A stretch of 64,000 nucleotides of DNA from Microvelia longipes (lineage: Eukaryota > Arthropoda > Insecta > Hemiptera > Veliidae), in contig JACMZG010001913.1 of NCBI GenBank assembly GCA_018340805.1, forward strand, positions 24,070,443 through 24,134,442, read 5' to 3'. Of the stretch, positions 61,670 through 64,000 are shown in pieces. Numbering within the stretch: the stretch's first letter is position 1; each line of letters opens with the position of its first letter. The position numbers and the translations under genes are program-made. The notes under the pieces were generated by a model. It saw nothing but the letters and a program-made list of their open reading frames with translations, was not told the origin of the DNA and did no database searches.

Positions 61670-64000
61670 GTAAAAAGTCTGAGATCAAGCAACTAAACAA
61701 AAAAGTGATAGCCAAGTTAGAAATATGGAACCTTCAAAGGACAGAACTTCGTCCAACCTTTAACAAAGTCTTCATAATGTCTTTTTTCAAGTCTTTGTCT
61801 TCACGTCTCTATCGTTGTATCTAAAGTTCTGATCTGGTTATGAAGTTAAAAACTGCAACTTTCTATTTCTTCAAATAACTTCTGAAACGTGACTAAATCT
61901 TGTAAATATCTTTTATTCCTTGACTTTATTAAGTGCTAAGTTAAACAAACTTGCCATCATTGTTTCTAGTTTCGTACTTTATTAAAGATTATTAAAGATT
62001 TATTAAAGATATTCTTGTAAAAATTATGAAGTTTTATTATACAATTTTTCCAGAAGCCTTCTTAGTAAAATTTCAAAAGTTTAAATCTCTCTAATATCGA
62101 ACTACTCTTAATACATTGAAAGTATAATTTTATGAACTTTATTTTTAAATTATAATTTTTCTTTCATAATATTGCAAAAAGTTTCCCGTATATATTTTAT
62201 AATTCCGTAGATATTCCTCTTACAGGTTAAAATAAAAACTTTAAGCGATGTCGGCACAATAAAGATTTCATAAAACAGTTTAAAATATTAATTTTCTAAA
62301 ATTCAAATTTTTCAACATTCTTAAACCAACCTAAAAACTTGATATTATAGCTTGTGAACATATATATAAACTATTCACATTTCGATGTACTGTTTAAATT
62401 TATTGAAACATTATTTTTTAAAATCAAGGTTATAAGATGACCGAGAGGTTTAGGGAGTCGGTCGCATTTTCACAACTATCTAAAGAATAAAATACTTATT
62501 GGCCAACAAACAGGTAGTTGTTAATATTTTATATAAAGTTCCTGACTTCAAAACAACTTGTAGTAACCGATATCGTTTGACTTCTGCGTTTAATAAATTG
62601 TGAATACGTAAGTAAGAAGCTTTGTGATCGTTTTATTAAAGCAAAATATGTCAATCAAGAAATGTGATAGGTCATCGATGACCTTTCCATTTGTGCACCA
62701 GCAGCTCAAAAGTTCCTTCAATCGAAATTGTTGACATGATTGTAAAAATTAATTGCTGTCACATTGAAGATTTAGGTCTTCCGGTGGTGACCGCGTCAAT
62801 GTAGATGATTAATACTACGTTTCGCTCCCAGAGTGAAAGCGAAACATCGGATTTATTATCTACTCTGACGCGGTCCCCACCGGCGGAAGACCTAAAATCT
62901 TCATGACAATAACCGCGGAAGCCAACACAATAACATGCAGTTGCTATATTATTTAATAAAAGTTTTTTTTCATTCTTTAATCAATATTACAAAAGCGTAC
63001 CTGCCAGTCTAAAAGTATACATTTTTGCTACCGACGTTTTACAAATGCCTTTAGAATTTTCAGGTAATGTCTCTAGTACTTAGGAAAAGGTTACATGCAT
63101 TTCTTAGCATAACAAATCTAAACACAACAATACAATCTTATTAGAACAATCTAGTGAGGGCCGATCAAAATGGACATGTAAAAATAAGAGTTCCATGAGC
63201 CTTTATACAGTATATACTTAAAAGGCCTTGCCAAGTAATCAAATATAAAGAATAATGTATAAAAAATATGACACAGGTATACTTACATTTAGAATAGCCA
63301 AGCCCATTCGTTGCCATATTTAAAAAGTAAAATCGTTTTTAAGGTTGACCAATTTAAAACCAGATAAAAGTGAAGTTGTTCAAAAAAGTTTAAATGCTAA
63401 AGAAGTAACTTTTTCACCAAACACTAAGAGGCCGAGAGGAACTTAAGTGGCATTCTATGAAGTTTGTCACATCTTTTAAAAGGCATTTCTAATGAAATGC
63501 TATAAAATATCTCTTGTTTTTTAAAAAAATCAACAATATGCTTGGCATATTTCATAAATATGCTCGGCATATTCATAAATATCTAAATATACATTACAGT
63601 TTTTATATCTTTAATAATAACATTAATTAATTTTCAAATTATTTGTTAAGTAAAATTTTAATAAGTCATATGGTATTAAAATGAAATAAGCATAGTCGAT
63701 TTGTGCTATGCCAAGCAGAGAAGTTTTAATTCATTCTTTCATACAATATTTAATTAATTAAACTTATATGTATGTTTAATTAGTATTTACGGGAGCCCAA
63801 CTGTATGTTTTCCAAGAAATTTGAAGGAATGTTAATTAATACAATTACAACGAATGAGGAAAAGGCTATACGTCGCTATTTTAAATATAGCATCTTCATG
63901 TCTATGAAATAAATATGAACTAAATATATAACTGTAATTTATGGAAATCTTATTAAGTCAAAATTAGTTAAAAATGGCATGAAAATGCTATATAATTTCT
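61670..64000. other. Intergenic to the window end
   Basis: Apart from the fold-back element at 62752-62908 and a short doubled motif ATGCTTGGCATATTTCATAA (63539-63585), nothing is recognised. Confidence 0.55.
62752..62908. mobile_element. Fold-back element, ~75-bp arms
   Basis: ATTGAAGATTTAGGTCTTCC and GTGACCGCGTCAATGTAGAT pair with the right arm, which carries CTGACGCGGTCCCCACCGGC and GGAAGACCTAAAATCTTCAT. The centre CGTTTCGCTCCCAGAGTGAA / AGCGAAAC is itself partly mirrored. No coding content. Confidence 0.85.

Overview
This is a strongly AT-rich stretch of animal nuclear DNA. The only recognisable complete protein gene is an insect-type cytochrome P450 of the CYP4 family (CYP4C-like). Everything else is microsatellites, minisatellites, fold-back elements and many mutated copies of a few repeat families. 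The P450 and the repeat content indicate an insect. A hemipteran is possible from the CYP4C-like character, but the order cannot be fixed from this window. There are no bacterial-style operons; most long open frames are chance frames inside repeats.

Layout. From 1 to 33.4 kb the DNA is intergenic and packed with one interspersed family, called here family A. Family A has a module of about 600 bp that starts TTACTTTTCCTCAT, then a segment resembling the 3' two thirds of 5S rRNA, then a tail built from repeats of GACGAGCGAAGCGAGTCC that ends in a T-run. From 33.4 to 42.3 kb the sequence is quieter, with a fold-back element at 35.0 kb, a 25-bp minisatellite at 38.86-39.38 kb and one possible short exon at 41.3 kb. 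A decayed non-LTR retrotransposon lies at 42.3-43.1 kb on the minus strand. More family A copies follow at 44.6-48.7 kb, one expanded into a 29-bp minisatellite and one interrupted by a retroposed fragment with a 12-bp target-site duplication. A tRNA-derived SINE lies at 51.9-52.2 kb (minus strand).

The CYP4 gene occupies 55.18-56.72 kb (minus strand) as one uninterrupted 511-codon frame, in an interval free of family A copies. At 58.7-60.8 kb a 2.1-kb element with 21-bp perfect terminal inverted repeats interrupts a family A copy. It carries two internal tandem arrays and a plausible two-exon gene for about 51 residues, and it lies between two identical 165-bp direct repeats. The last 2.4 kb are intergenic, with a long imperfect palindrome at 62.75-62.91 kb.

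The P450 is the only gene with a recognisable biochemical role. The most unusual material is the 5S-rRNA-bearing repeat family, the 58.7-60.8 kb element with its 165-bp flanking duplication, and several palindromes carrying hammerhead-ribozyme-like cores.
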